This document shows, one piece after another, positions 1 to 9,373 of a stretch of 14,755 bases of DNA. Every line of letters begins with the position of its first letter. Position 1 is the first letter of the stretch. Under the pieces are notes generated by a model. That model did not search any database. It saw only the letters and a program-made list of their open reading frames with translations, and was not told where the DNA came from. Source of the DNA: DASUME01 sp038257655 (lineage in GTDB: Bacteria > Myxococcota_A > Polyangia > Polyangiales > DASUME01); assembly GCA_038257655.1 (NCBI GenBank), contig JBBSJC010000165.1, forward strand, positions 1-14,755. Direction: 5' to 3'. The translations under genes and the position numbers were made by a program.

Positions 1-593
1 CGCGCTTCGTATTGTGCGATGTCGAAACCCTGGCCACGTTGCCGCGAGCCGAGCGCTGTGCCGGCTTGGCCGAAGTGGTCAAATCGGCGTGGCTTGCCGG
101 TGATGACGCGGTGCAACAGCTTGAATCGTGTGCCGAGCAGCTTGTGCAAGGAGACCTAGAACGGACTTCGGATGCTGTTCGCATGTCCGTTGCGCTCAAG
201 GCCAAGATCGTAAGTGAGGACGAGCACGAGACGGGGGATCGGGCGCTGTTGAATCTGGGACACACGGTGGGCCATGCCCTGGAAGCCGCGTCGGGTTACA
301 GCGCGCTCCGTCATGGCGAAGCGGTGGCTCTCGGTATGGTGGCTGCGTTTCGGATTTCCAGTGCGCTGGGTGTCGCAAGCAGTGCCCAGGCTGAGCGCAT
401 GACGCGGCTATTGAAGCGCCTGGCACTGCCGGTGGACCTCGAGGGCCGTCTCGATGCACGCACGCTCGCCTACATGGGCAGCGACAAGAAACGTAAGGGG
501 GGTAAGGTCCGTTTCATCGTACCGGCCGATCCCGGCCACACACGCATCATGGCGTTGGCTCAGGAGGAGGTCGTGCGCTTGCTGGGCGCGTAG
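1..593 (+). CDS. aroB: 3-dehydroquinate synthase, C-terminal part (5' end outside window)
   Basis: Converts DAHP (3-deoxy-D-arabino-heptulosonate 7-phosphate) to 3-dehydroquinate, the second step of the shikimate pathway, in the cytoplasm, using NAD and a divalent metal. The frame is open to the window edge (first full codon at base 3), so the gene starts upstream; a TTG at base 12 is internal. About 195 residues are visible against roughly 360 for the whole enzyme, so the NAD-binding N-terminal half is missing. Counting from the TTG, the metal-binding residues of the family are present: Glu21 in GLAEVVK, His84 in NLGHTVGHALE and His101 in LRHGEAVALGM. The C-terminal helical part ends normally at a TAG codon. 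Nothing suggests damage; this looks like a functional housekeeping gene truncated only by the window. The next gene is 132 bp downstream on the same strand. Confidence 0.95.
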   Translation, partial: RFVLCDVETLATLPRAERCAGLAEVVKSAWLAGDDAVQQLESCAEQLVQGDLERTSDAVRMSVALKAKIVSEDEHETGDRALLNLGHTVGHALEAASGYSALRHGEAVALGMVAAFRISSALGVASSAQAERMTRLLKRLALPVDLEGRLDARTLAYMGSDKKRKGGKVRFIVPADPGHTRIMALAQEEVVRLLGA

Positions 594-642
594 TTGGCCG
601 GCCCCGCGAGCGCTCGAGCGGACCACTTAGGCAGCGGCAAAT

Positions 643-672
643 TTGGAAGCCGACAGGCGAGCCCGATAGAGT
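643..672 (+). promoter_or_regulatory. possible sigma-70-like promoter before the Cys-rich protein gene
   Basis: In the gap after aroB, TTGGAA (643-648) lies 18 bp before TAGAGT (667-672); each matches the consensus -35/-10 hexamers at 4 of 6 positions. Transcription would begin near 679, giving a leader of about 47 bases. The match is modest and could be chance. It would mean the downstream gene is not strictly dependent on readthrough from aroB. Confidence 0.25.
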
Positions 673-711
673 TTCCCCACGGCGCGCCATGCGCGTAAGC
701 TTTAGTGGCGT

Positions 712-720
712 GGGGGAGGA
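712..720 (+). promoter_or_regulatory. strong ribosome binding site that fixes the start at 726
   Basis: The run GGGGGAGGA ends 5 bases before the ATG at 726, ideal Shine-Dalgarno spacing. A GTG at 705 in the same frame would place this motif inside the coding sequence, so the ATG at 726 is the better start. Confidence 0.75.
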
Positions 721-725
721 TTTGC

Positions 726-1442
726 ATGTTGCGTCGCCGGTCGATGAAGTTCGGACTTCTTGCAGTGGGTCTGGTTGCACCGATAGCAGCCACGGCGTGT
801 ACCGCCGATGGCGTCGCGTTGCACATCGAGTGCAACATCGCGCCGGACGTCTCGGATGAGGGTTGCATTTGGGATCCCAGCTCGGACGCCTGCGTGTTTA
901 ATGGCCAGCTGAACGTCCGGGCCGCCACCAGCTATGTTGCCGGATTCCGCGTAGCCAGTGGCCTCAAGCCCCGCGCGTCTACTTCGCCGCCGCGTGCAGA
1001 GCCCAACGGCATTCAGCTTTCCGAGGCGGAAATCGAGCTGCGTACGCCCGGTGGCGCCCCACTGGATCCGGAAGGGCTCGACAATCCGTACACCTTGGTC
1101 GCGGCCGGCTACGTGCCGCCCGAAGGCACGGGCCTGATGCAGATCGAGTTGCTGCCGCCCGCTTATGTCTCCTTCTTGCGTGAGCTCGAATTGGATTCAG
1201 ATAACCCACTGGGACAGGTGGTCGCATCCGTCACGATTCGTGGGGTTACGGACGGCCAGACCAAGGTAGAGACTGCCCCCTTTTACTGGCCAATACGCTT
1301 AGTAGATACCAGTCCGATCGTGGAACGCGGTCAATGCAGGGTGTTCGAAACGGTCTGCCTGTCTACTCAAGGCATCGACGGTTTTGCGAGTGCGTGTTTG
1401 TGCGACACGGCTTCAGGCGGCAACTGCGATCTCGGGGAATAA
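726..1442 (+). CDS. Cys-rich putative secreted or lipid-anchored protein, unknown function
   Basis: I do not recognise this 238-residue protein. It begins with a typical export signal: basic MLRRRSMK, a hydrophobic stretch at about residues 9-22, then ATAC with Cys25. The site resembles a lipobox, but the -3 residue is Ala rather than Leu or Val, so lipidation is likely but not certain; cleavage after an Ala is the alternative. The mature part has eight further cysteines in two clusters, Cys36/47/56 near the N-terminus and Cys204/211/224/226/234 at the C-terminus. They flank a cysteine-free middle with alternating polar and hydrophobic residues, probably a beta-rich domain. This suggests a disulfide-stabilised envelope protein. 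The start is chosen from the Shine-Dalgarno motif at 712-720. It follows aroB by 132 bp and converges on the giant TPR gene, 44 bp away. No functional hint comes from either neighbour. Confidence 0.8.
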   Translation: MLRRRSMKFGLLAVGLVAPIAATACTADGVALHIECNIAPDVSDEGCIWDPSSDACVFNGQLNVRAATSYVAGFRVASGLKPRASTSPPRAEPNGIQLSEAEIELRTPGGAPLDPEGLDNPYTLVAAGYVPPEGTGLMQIELLPPAYVSFLRELELDSDNPLGQVVASVTIRGVTDGQTKVETAPFYWPIRLVDTSPIVERGQCRVFETVCLSTQGIDGFASACLCDTASGGNCDLGE

Positions 1443-1473
1443 AGCGCAGGGCCTGCGGGACACGACGAGGGAC

Positions 1474-1487
1474 AGCTGACTTCAGCT
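1474..1487. terminator. short hairpin between convergent genes, possible weak terminator
   Basis: In the 44-bp convergent gap, AGCTG (1474-1478) and CAGCT (1483-1487) can form a 5-bp stem with a 4-base loop, followed on the plus strand by a moderately T-rich stretch. The stem just reaches the TGA stop of the minus-strand gene. It lacks a proper U-tract, so it is only a weak candidate terminator. Confidence 0.2.
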
Positions 1488-4400
1488 CAGTTCTCGTTCT
1501 CGCTGCGCAACGCGAGATAGCTGTCAGACAGCGCAAACTGCAGCAGTGACTGTAGGGCGACATCTTGGACGCAAGCTCGATCGAAGCCGGCCTCGTCCGA
1601 CGGGACGCTCTGCTGCGCGGGCAGGCAGTCGATTTTGAGCTGCGCGAGCGCCACATCAACCGCTCCGGCGGCGAGCAATCCCACGCGCACCGCGCGCTGC
1701 TCGATCGACCCAAGTAGCTGCGTATAACTCGGTAGCTCGGAGATCACGCGAAAGAGGTTCGAGACTTGGCGTTGCGTGCCACTCGGCATCGTGCGCCACA
1801 GCTCGGCTGCCATCGCGGCGGCTTCGCGCGCCACGGGCGGGTGGCCGGCGTGATCTGTAGTCGGCCCGAAGGCGGCCTTGATCGCAGCCAGTAAGACCTC
1901 GGCGGCATCCGGGGGCAAGGTGGCAAGTAGAAGGCTGCCGGGCCGCGCGTGCTCGAGCAGCCGGGCGATACGAAACCTGAGCTCGAGCGGCGCGTGGGGA
2001 GTGCCGGCGCCGATCATAATAGCCGGCGTTTGTGTCGGCAGAAGGCTCAGGATGTTGTCGTGACCGTGGTGGACGTACGCTTCGTGCTGAACGCCAAGCA
2101 GTTGAAACACGTCGTGCAGCGCCGTGCCGTAAGCGCCGTCTTCACGGGCTGCGACGAAATCGCTGGGGCTTATGCCGAAAGACGAAAGCGGTTTACGAAA
2201 TAGTAAGCCTGCACCTTGGAACACGTGGGCCATGATCGTGAACGCTGGTGCGAGCGCACCGTCATCGCGCGCTTCAAGCAGCGCCGAACGGAAGAGCGGG
2301 TCGTTGCCTTCGTAGATAGGGGTCTGCGCACTATGCGGCGTGGCCTCTGCGGGATGGAGATAGCTGAGCACCTCGCCTGTGACCTGCACGAGGCCATTGC
2401 GTCCGCTGCGGCTGGCAAGGAGCTGCAGATTGCGAAAGACGCCGATCGAGAGCTCTTGCGAGCGGGCGCTCGTGAGCACGGAATCACACATGCTAGCCGC
2501 CCACGCCGGATTGCTACCGCCCTCGGCAAGCAGCCTTTGCAGCGCCTCCGAATCGCTGGCCGCTGCGCTGACGGGTGCTGAGCGCAGCTCGGCTCCCGGT
2601 TCATTCAGCCGGGTGACATCGGACGTTTCTGGTTCCAGCACGGATATGGGCGCGAGCGAAGCAACCGCCGGCTTCAGCGCCAGCACCGGGGCAAGACCCG
2701 GATCGGTATCCGTCCGGCGGCGCGAGCGTGGATCTCCGCTGTGATACTGCATGCGAGCGGCACTGCGATGGCCCCGCACACTGGGATCGTAAGGGGGCTC
2801 GGAGGCTCCGTTTGCTGCGTTTGCGGCAGCGCGAACCAGTGCTTTTGCGTTCGCGGATGCGATAGCTTGCGGCAAGGTCTCGCTTTCGCGCGGTCGCTGC
2901 ACGAGGAGTTGCTGTTCAAGCTCGATGGCCTGCCGATTGCCACTCGACAGCGCGCTTGCGGCACGTGCGGTTGCAAGCGCGGCATTCACACGACTGGGAA
3001 TGCGCGCGAACACCTCAGCGGTTTCCGTCAAAAGTTGGCTGCGCTCTTCGCTGCCCAAGTCTTCTTCCTGTTCGACGAGCCGGCGTGCTTCGTCGGCGCG
3101 TGCGCACGCTGCGCTTTCGGAAAGGAAGACGTCGCGTTCGAGAAGTGCGAGCGAGAGTAAGGCTCGCACCCGAGGCTTCACCAGCCACGCTTCCTTGGCT
3201 TGCTCCTCGAGCATGCTCCGCCAGCGCTCGTAGGCGCGCCCTGCCGCCTCTGCATCCGTGCTACCGAGACGCTTGGCGCAGGCGAGCGCACAAAGCTCTA
3301 CCTCCGCGTTAGGTAACGCGCGGAACGCCTCTTCGTAAAAAGCCAGTGCCTGCTCTGAATCGCCTAGCTCGTCTTCGCAGAGTGTGGCGGCCCGCAGCAG
3401 TAACTGACTGCGTTGGCGTCCCTGCGATAGTTCTTGGGCGAGCAGGCTGAGTGCCCGCACGACCGCAGCGTGTTGTCCGACGCCGCGCGCCAGGCGTTCG
3501 AGGCACGAAAACACAGCGCCCTCCGTTGGCGCGAGAGCAAACGCTTCCTCGGCCATGCAAAGCGCGTCGAGCATCGCTCCGGAGCGCTCTAGCCAGCGTG
3601 CGCCGCGGTACAGCACCGCGCGTCGGCCGTGCGCGCCCATGGCCGTTTCGGCAAGATGTCGGTACACCTCGCGGCCAGTCGCGACATCGCCTAGCTCGAG
3701 CGCAAGGCGTTCGAAGTGCAGCAAAAACCCCGTGTTGAGCGGGTGCGTCTCGAGTCCAATCTTGGCTGCACGCAGCGCCAGATCGGGGTTGTGCAGGTAA
3801 ACTTCGGCCGTGCTGACCGCCTCTTCGAGCATCTCCGCCGAACGGGCCGGAGAGGCCCCCTCGGACAGTTCCAGCAACAGGTCAAAAGCAAGCTGAGGAT
3901 GATCGCTACTGAGCACAAGTCCGATGCCGCGCCGCAGGATATCGAGGGGCGGATCGAGGCTGCCGTCTTCGGTCTGCTCGCTCGCTAGTGCTGCCGACAA
4001 TAGGTCTTCCGCGCTTGAAGTGTCGTTGGCGACCTCGAGCGAGGCCAGCGCAAGCTCGAGCAGACGCGCGCGTCTGTCATCGACGGACTCGGCTAGATCC
4101 AGGCGCAGGGTCAGCACCGCCGTGAGTCGCTCGACTTCTCGCGTGCTCGCATACACGAAGGCGAGCTGCTCAAGTGCCTGGGGATCGGCGGGGTCGGTGG
4201 CGAGCAGCCTGAGATAGGTTCGTGCTTCTGCGTGAAAAGTAGCGTTGTCGCGATGAAAACGCGCAAGTCGACGCAGTTGGTTGCGCTTGTCGTCCCCGAC
4301 TGCTCGCGCGATCAGACGTTCAAGCAGGGCGCGTACGAAGCGCGGTTCTCCCAGGTCTTCGGCCAAGGGTAAGGCCCACTCGACAAGCAGATCGACTTGT

Positions 4401-7400
4401 TCACCTAGGGCATCGCTGGCGCGAATCACGCACTCGATCGCACCGCGTGCATGATCGAGCTGAAATAGACGTTCGAGACCCGTCAGTGCCGTCTCTGGCG
4501 TCGCTTCGCAGAAGCGCGCAGACGTGAGGGCTGTACCAAGCGCGGTCAGAATGGCGCCTGCATCCTGGCCCGTGGAACGCAACGCCACTAAACCGAGTGC
4601 CGGCAACGGGTCAAACGGCGCGATACGCGCGTAGGTCTCGAGCGCCTCCAGCTGACCTGCGGCGTCGCGCGTCGCAAAGCAGGCTCGGGAGAGCTTTGCC
4701 AGCAGCCCGGGTGTATCGCCCAGTACTGCACGTGCCGCGCGCAGATTGGCCGCGGCCTGCAGGCCGTCTAGCTTGGGTGAGAGATCAACCAGGATAAGCG
4801 CAGCTTCTGCGGCGCGCGGGTCCGCCATCAACGCGGCTTCTGCGCGACCGAGCGCGTCGCTCTCGTCCTGAATCGCAAGACAGCTCAAAGACAGCGCAGT
4901 CAAGGCACGGGCGCGCTCACGCGGGTCGAGCGCAGATTCCACGCGCCTAGCACGTGCGTCTCGCAACAGCGCCTCGTTGCCGCTTTCCTGGGCGAGGCGC
5001 AGCAACCAAAGCAAGCCTTCGCGGTTCTTGGGCGCGTGCTGAAGCAACGCGAGACACGCTTCGATGGCGCCTTGCTGATTGCCGAGCAGGCGTTCGGCCC
5101 GGACCCACGAAAGTTCGGCGGAGACGCGCTCGAAGCTGGTGCGTGCACCCGTGACCCGATGGGCTTCGAGAGCGCACAAAGCGCGCAGGTCGCCTTCCAG
5201 CCGCAATAAGCTTTGCAAGCGCAGTCGGGCTTCGGCCTGGTTGGGCTCGAGCTCTAAGATCTTTTCGAGCAGCTTGCGGGCACGCGGGCGGCGCGCGGGA
5301 TCGTTGCGCATGTACTCGGCAAGCCTGAGGCCTGCTGCCACGCGGGTTTCGGGGCTGGCCTCGCGCACTTCCTGCTCGAGGTTTCGCATCTCGTTTTCGT
5401 ATTGCGCCAGGCGGAGCGCCAGACCGCGTTGTTGTTCTGCTGTCGGGCCTGGGCCGCCCTCGCTCGCGAGCACACCCCAGGCCCATCGCTCGAGGGCGGG
5501 GGCAGGTTGCTCGCTGCTCGTTCGCGCCACAAGACGTTGCGCGAGCTCGATCACCACCAGCCGCTCGTGATTTTCAGAGAGCAGCGCGCGTTCGAGGGCG
5601 TCGGTGACCAGGCGCAGATCTTGAGAGTTCTCGGCAAACTGGCCGATCGCGTCGCGGATTTCCGCGGTGCGCGGTTCGGCAACGAAGGCTTGCGTGTAGA
5701 GCTCGAGGGCATCGAGGGGCGAGCCTGGCAGCTCAAGGCGGGCTTCTGCCGCTGCTTTGAGCCACAGCGCGCGCTCGATGCCCGTGCAATGGTCAGCGAG
5801 CTCCGTGGCGATGACTGCAAGCTCCACGACACTGCCCGCTGCGCTCAGATTGGTGAGTAAGGGCTCGCGCAACGTGGCGAGCTCGCTGTGATCGCGATCG
5901 ATAGCTTCCAGCAGTACGTCGGCTGCCACGTCAGGACGAGCCACCATCTCCGAGCGCATCGCGGCATTGGTGTAGAGCCGGCGTGCGACCTGCGGGTCGC
6001 TCGCGCGACGGGCCGCGCGCACGAGCACGGCGCTTGCCGCCTCACCAAAAGCGTCCGCCGCCAAGCTCGAGGCGTAGTCGCTCGCAAGGTCCGCATGCTC
6101 GGGCGCGAGCTCGGCAGCCCAGGCCAGCACCGCCCGAGCGGCCTCAGGACGCATGCCGCGATAACGCTCGGCCGCCTGGCGCGCGGCCTTGACGGCAAAG
6201 GTCGGGTCGCCCCGTTCTGCGAGCTTACGGGCGTAGCGCTCACCGTGGCTCGGCTCGTCACTGGCCGACGCATGGGCAAGGCGCAGCGCCCGCAAGGCAC
6301 TTGAAGCTTTGGCGGAGCGGGCGGCGTATTCGGCGGTACGCACCAAGGCCTGCGCGCGCAGGCCCGGATCCTGTTGAACTTCGGCGGCTGCTTGGGAGTA
6401 CGCGTACGCCAAGTCTGGACGGCCGATCGCGGAGCACAGCTCGGCGGCGGTATCGAGTGCGACGAGGTTCTGCGGATCGGCTGCGGCCGCCTCGCGTGCT
6501 GCGCGCGCGGCCTCTTCGATCGAATCGTAATCGACGCGATACACGCGGCTGAGCTCGAGCCAGGCTTGTGCACGTTCTGACGCGGGCGCGCCCGTCTGCT
6601 CGAGCTGAGCGATGCGCCGATCGAGGGGGTCGAGGGGATCTTGCAGCGATCCCGCGAAGGCGGGAAACCAGCCCTTGATCGGATCGATGCCAATCGGTCG
6701 TTCCGCGCCGCGCGTGCGACCGGGCTCGAGCATGGTGATCAGCATCTGGCTCGGTGGCGCGATGCTGCCCATGTTCTCGCTGCGCGGTGCAAGCGGTGCA
6801 GGTGCTGCAATGCCGGGGTTGCGCGGTGCCGCTGGCGGGATCGAAGGCCGCGAGTCGCTGAGGCGCGCCAGCCCCGCGCGCACGAGCGCAGCGATGCGCG
6901 AAGGTGCGGCCGGATGGCGCACGAATAGCGCAGAAGACGGCATCATGTCTTGCACTTCGCCGAAATCAGCCCAATCCGCGGCGCGTTTCTGGGTGGCGCT
7001 CGGGATCCAATCAAACCAAGCGCTCGCGTTCCGACCTACCTGTTCAGCATCGCCAAAGCCTGCGCGTCGCGCCAAAGCGTCGAGCACGAAAGGTAAGGTC
7101 GAGATAGCCGGCCCAGGCGAAGCGTGGGGCTCAGGCGTAAGTAAGCCTGGCTGTCGGCCGGCAGTTTCGTCGGCCGCGAGCCCGCGTACGAAGCGGTCGA
7201 GCCATAGCGCACGTCGCGTGTCGAGTAAGACATCGATCGGCAAAAGATCGCGCTGGCGCAGTACTGTTTCGAGCGAGGTGCGCGTGTCTGCCATCTGCTT
7301 TTTTGCGAGCGCCAGATCCTCGAGGCTCAAGCGCCCTGCCGCGACGAGGAATTCACCCAGCGATTGATCGTCGGTCGCGGGCCGCACTTCGACGATCGCT

Positions 7401-7516
7401 CCCTTGGCCAGTACCAAGCGACGTCCGCCTACATCGAGCCCGCCTGACGCGTTTCGCTCCTCGAGCTCGAGCAGCAGCCGAGCGACCGGGCTCGGAGCAA
7501 TGGCGAATGCGGGCAT
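1487..7516 (-). CDS. giant DUF4388-TPR repeat protein (about 2,009 aa)
   Basis: This is a very large protein with no signal peptide or membrane helix, so probably a cytoplasmic scaffold. Residues about 4-120 match the DUF4388 pattern: VARLLLELEERNASGGLDV, a 'GGRRLVLAKGAIVEVRP' strand pair, then LGEFLVAAGRLSLEDLALA and a second helical repeat. A Pro/Ala-rich linker (about 125-310) follows. From about 315 to 1570 there are continuous helical repeats with TPR spacing and signatures such as 'Y..AF.A.P....' and 'ALELYTQAFVAEP', many degenerate. A charged, Pro-rich linker (about 1570-1650) leads to a distinct C-terminal domain of about 350 residues containing LELRFRIARLLEHARPGSLLLATL and ending FALSDSYLALRSENEN. 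By recollection this domain recurs in large myxobacterial TPR proteins; its function is unknown to me. The start is uncertain: ATG at 7516 is used, but an in-frame GTG at 7546 would add ten residues, and neither has a good ribosome binding site. It lies 37-67 bp after sppA, depending on the start chosen, and is probably the last gene of that operon. Confidence 0.88.
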   Translation of the reverse strand: MPAFAIAPSPVARLLLELEERNASGGLDVGGRRLVLAKGAIVEVRPATDDQSLGEFLVAAGRLSLEDLALAKKQMADTRTSLETVLRQRDLLPIDVLLDTRRALWLDRFVRGLAADETAGRQPGLLTPEPHASPGPAISTLPFVLDALARRAGFGDAEQVGRNASAWFDWIPSATQKRAADWADFGEVQDMMPSSALFVRHPAAPSRIAALVRAGLARLSDSRPSIPPAAPRNPGIAAPAPLAPRSENMGSIAPPSQMLITMLEPGRTRGAERPIGIDPIKGWFPAFAGSLQDPLDPLDRRIAQLEQTGAPASERAQAWLELSRVYRVDYDSIEEAARAAREAAAADPQNLVALDTAAELCSAIGRPDLAYAYSQAAAEVQQDPGLRAQALVRTAEYAARSAKASSALRALRLAHASASDEPSHGERYARKLAERGDPTFAVKAARQAAERYRGMRPEAARAVLAWAAELAPEHADLASDYASSLAADAFGEAASAVLVRAARRASDPQVARRLYTNAAMRSEMVARPDVAADVLLEAIDRDHSELATLREPLLTNLSAAGSVVELAVIATELADHCTGIERALWLKAAAEARLELPGSPLDALELYTQAFVAEPRTAEIRDAIGQFAENSQDLRLVTDALERALLSENHERLVVIELAQRLVARTSSEQPAPALERWAWGVLASEGGPGPTAEQQRGLALRLAQYENEMRNLEQEVREASPETRVAAGLRLAEYMRNDPARRPRARKLLEKILELEPNQAEARLRLQSLLRLEGDLRALCALEAHRVTGARTSFERVSAELSWVRAERLLGNQQGAIEACLALLQHAPKNREGLLWLLRLAQESGNEALLRDARARRVESALDPRERARALTALSLSCLAIQDESDALGRAEAALMADPRAAEAALILVDLSPKLDGLQAAANLRAARAVLGDTPGLLAKLSRACFATRDAAGQLEALETYARIAPFDPLPALGLVALRSTGQDAGAILTALGTALTSARFCEATPETALTGLERLFQLDHARGAIECVIRASDALGEQVDLLVEWALPLAEDLGEPRFVRALLERLIARAVGDDKRNQLRRLARFHRDNATFHAEARTYLRLLATDPADPQALEQLAFVYASTREVERLTAVLTLRLDLAESVDDRRARLLELALASLEVANDTSSAEDLLSAALASEQTEDGSLDPPLDILRRGIGLVLSSDHPQLAFDLLLELSEGASPARSAEMLEEAVSTAEVYLHNPDLALRAAKIGLETHPLNTGFLLHFERLALELGDVATGREVYRHLAETAMGAHGRRAVLYRGARWLERSGAMLDALCMAEEAFALAPTEGAVFSCLERLARGVGQHAAVVRALSLLAQELSQGRQRSQLLLRAATLCEDELGDSEQALAFYEEAFRALPNAEVELCALACAKRLGSTDAEAAGRAYERWRSMLEEQAKEAWLVKPRVRALLSLALLERDVFLSESAACARADEARRLVEQEEDLGSEERSQLLTETAEVFARIPSRVNAALATARAASALSSGNRQAIELEQQLLVQRPRESETLPQAIASANAKALVRAAANAANGASEPPYDPSVRGHRSAARMQYHSGDPRSRRRTDTDPGLAPVLALKPAVASLAPISVLEPETSDVTRLNEPGAELRSAPVSAAASDSEALQRLLAEGGSNPAWAASMCDSVLTSARSQELSIGVFRNLQLLASRSGRNGLVQVTGEVLSYLHPAEATPHSAQTPIYEGNDPLFRSALLEARDDGALAPAFTIMAHVFQGAGLLFRKPLSSFGISPSDFVAAREDGAYGTALHDVFQLLGVQHEAYVHHGHDNILSLLPTQTPAIMIGAGTPHAPLELRFRIARLLEHARPGSLLLATLPPDAAEVLLAAIKAAFGPTTDHAGHPPVAREAAAMAAELWRTMPSGTQRQVSNLFRVISELPSYTQLLGSIEQRAVRVGLLAAGAVDVALAQLKIDCLPAQQSVPSDEAGFDRACVQDVALQSLLQFALSDSYLALRSENEN

Positions 7517-7582
7517 TGTCGCGATCTTATCAGTGGGCGTAACCACGAAGGAAGCATGCGCGCAGAGAACTTTGTCTCGCGC

Positions 7583-9373
7583 TCAACGCACGCTCAGGTG
7601 CGCAGGCAGCACCGCCGCTGGGCGTCCAGGTGTCAGGTGGGTCAACCAGGACACGTCGGCACGCACCTGAGCCATGGCGGATAGGCGCGAAAGCTCGCTC
7701 AGCAGGCGTGTCTCCGGGGTATGCGCCTGTGCGCCCGTCAGCGCGCCGGAGATCGCGGCCAGGGGATCGGCCACGTCGGGCCAGGTCTCGACCGGTGCGT
7801 CGCGTCCGACATTGCCGCGCTCACGGGCAAGCTGCATGGCGCGCGCGATGCCGCCTATTTCGTCGACGAGGCCGAGGCGCTTGGCACGCGCGCCGCCCAT
7901 CACACGACCTTCGGCAGCCTGGGCGATCTGCGCCACATCGCGCTTGCGCCCCTGGGCTACGCGCTCGAGAAATCGGTCGTAGGTATCCTGAAGCAGGCTT
8001 TCGAGTCGACCACGCTCCGAATCGCTGAAGGGCGAGAGCGAGCTCAACCACGCCGCATGCTGGCCGCGCGAGAGCGTGTCCGCATTCACGCCCACGCGAT
8101 CGGCCAGGTCCGATAACACGATCTTGCCGCCGACCACGCCGATCGATCCCACGATGCTGCCTTCGTTGGCGAGCACGTAAGTTCCGGCGCAGGCCACGTA
8201 ATAACCGCCGCTGGCTGCCATGTCGCCCATGGTCACGATCACCGGCTTGCGCCCTGCGACACGCCGCACGGCATGCCACATGCGATCGCTTGCCAGGGCG
8301 GAGCCGCCGGGCGACTCGATTCGCAACACCACCGCCTTGACGTGTTTGTCATCGGCGAAACGCCGCATGGCGGTGACGAACGGGTCGCTCGCCGCCCGGT
8401 CTGCTCCCATGCGATTGCCGTCGATGATCTGGCCAACCAACGTGGCGTATACGATGCGATCCTGGCGCCTGAGCTTTTCGCTTTCGTCGTCTTTGCCCAG
8501 CATGTCGATCAGCGTGCGTAACGTGATCGGCTTGTCCTTCTCACGTGGAAAGACATGGCGTACGTCGCTCGCTGAGACCGCGAGCTTAGCCTTCATGCGC
8601 GCTTCGTCGTCGTAGGCGACCGCATCGATAAGCTGCGCCGCCCTTGCGCTTTCTGCGTGATAAGGCCCGAGGTTGATCATCGCTTGCAGATCGGCTTGCT
8701 TCAGCTGCGGCCGGGTCTTGAGATGTGTGCGAAAGCGTGCGTCGAGATCATCGAGCAGCCCGTTGAGACTCTCGCGCAAGGGCTCTGACATGGTATCGCG
8801 CGTGAATGGCTCGGCCGCGCCCTTGTAGCGCCCTACCTGCAGCAGCTCTGCGCGAACCCCCACTGAATCGAGCAGCTCGCGCCCATACAGCACCTGCGCT
8901 GCGATGCCGACCGTGTTCAAGGTGCCCGCGGGGGTCATGCTCAGCCGGTCACAATGGGCGGCGAGCGCGTAGCCGGCGTTATCGAGGGTCTCGAACGCGC
9001 AATGCACAGGCTTCTTTTTGGCGCGCAACGCGTCGAATACCTGCGCCCATTCGTCGACGTCGGACCAATGTCCAGACAGCTCACCGAGCCGCACGAACAG
9101 TCCGCGCGACAGCGATTCGCTGCCCATCGTCTGCACGCGCTCGAGAGCCTGGGCAAGACTTGGTCGCTCTTCCACCAGGAACGATTGCTCGCGCTCATCG
9201 AAGGCCGTGGTGAGATCGAGCTCCAGTAAGGTCGGTGCCGTGAGTGGCGGCTCTTCGTTGACGTCGCGACCACAAGCGCTGCTCGCGCAGACGAGCAAGC
9301 TTGCTAAGGCCGCGCGGGCTAACGCAGCCGGACGGAGGAAAGACTGGGAGCGCTCGGCGCGGCCGCCGATCAA
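7583..9373 (-). CDS. sppA: signal peptide peptidase SppA, long (67K-like) form, S49 family
   Basis: This envelope serine peptidase would cut membrane-embedded signal peptides left after secretion. At 596 residues it is close to the 618 of the E. coli tandem-domain enzyme. Both halves of the Ser/Lys dyad are visible: Lys184 in GRYKGAAEPFTRDTMS (equivalent of E. coli Lys209) in the N-terminal domain, and Ser388 in GDMAASGGYYVACAG (equivalent of Ser409) in the C-terminal domain. The substrate-groove motif RIESPGGSALASDRMW is at about 351-365. The N-terminus has a signal sequence ending LLVCASSACGRD; Cys34 could be lipidated, but the -3 residue is Ser, so a cleaved signal or an uncleaved anchor is also possible. 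The start is TTG, overlapping the TGA of the upstream gene (TTGA). A GAGG ribosome binding motif at 9381-9384 is spaced 7 bases away, which points to translational coupling. Middle gene of the minus-strand operon. Confidence 0.93.
   Translation of the reverse strand: MIGGRAERSQSFLRPAALARAALASLLVCASSACGRDVNEEPPLTAPTLLELDLTTAFDEREQSFLVEERPSLAQALERVQTMGSESLSRGLFVRLGELSGHWSDVDEWAQVFDALRAKKKPVHCAFETLDNAGYALAAHCDRLSMTPAGTLNTVGIAAQVLYGRELLDSVGVRAELLQVGRYKGAAEPFTRDTMSEPLRESLNGLLDDLDARFRTHLKTRPQLKQADLQAMINLGPYHAESARAAQLIDAVAYDDEARMKAKLAVSASDVRHVFPREKDKPITLRTLIDMLGKDDESEKLRRQDRIVYATLVGQIIDGNRMGADRAASDPFVTAMRRFADDKHVKAVVLRIESPGGSALASDRMWHAVRRVAGRKPVIVTMGDMAASGGYYVACAGTYVLANEGSIVGSIGVVGGKIVLSDLADRVGVNADTLSRGQHAAWLSSLSPFSDSERGRLESLLQDTYDRFLERVAQGRKRDVAQIAQAAEGRVMGGARAKRLGLVDEIGGIARAMQLARERGNVGRDAPVETWPDVADPLAAISGALTGAQAHTPETRLLSELSRLSAMAQVRADVSWLTHLTPGRPAAVLPAHLSVR

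Noticed and set aside
675..715. CCCCAC/GTGGGG inverted repeat with an internal GGCGCGCC palindrome before the ATG at 726, considered as a switch that hides the ribosome binding site
   Set aside because: Only 6 bp of stem with a 29-base gap, and the proposed transcription start lies inside the left arm; chance is likely in GC-rich sequence.
6612..7367. Plus-strand open frame of 251 codons opposite the giant TPR gene
   Set aside because: Low-complexity Arg/Ser/Ala-rich translation typical of antisense frames, and the minus strand encodes the recognisable DUF4388 region.
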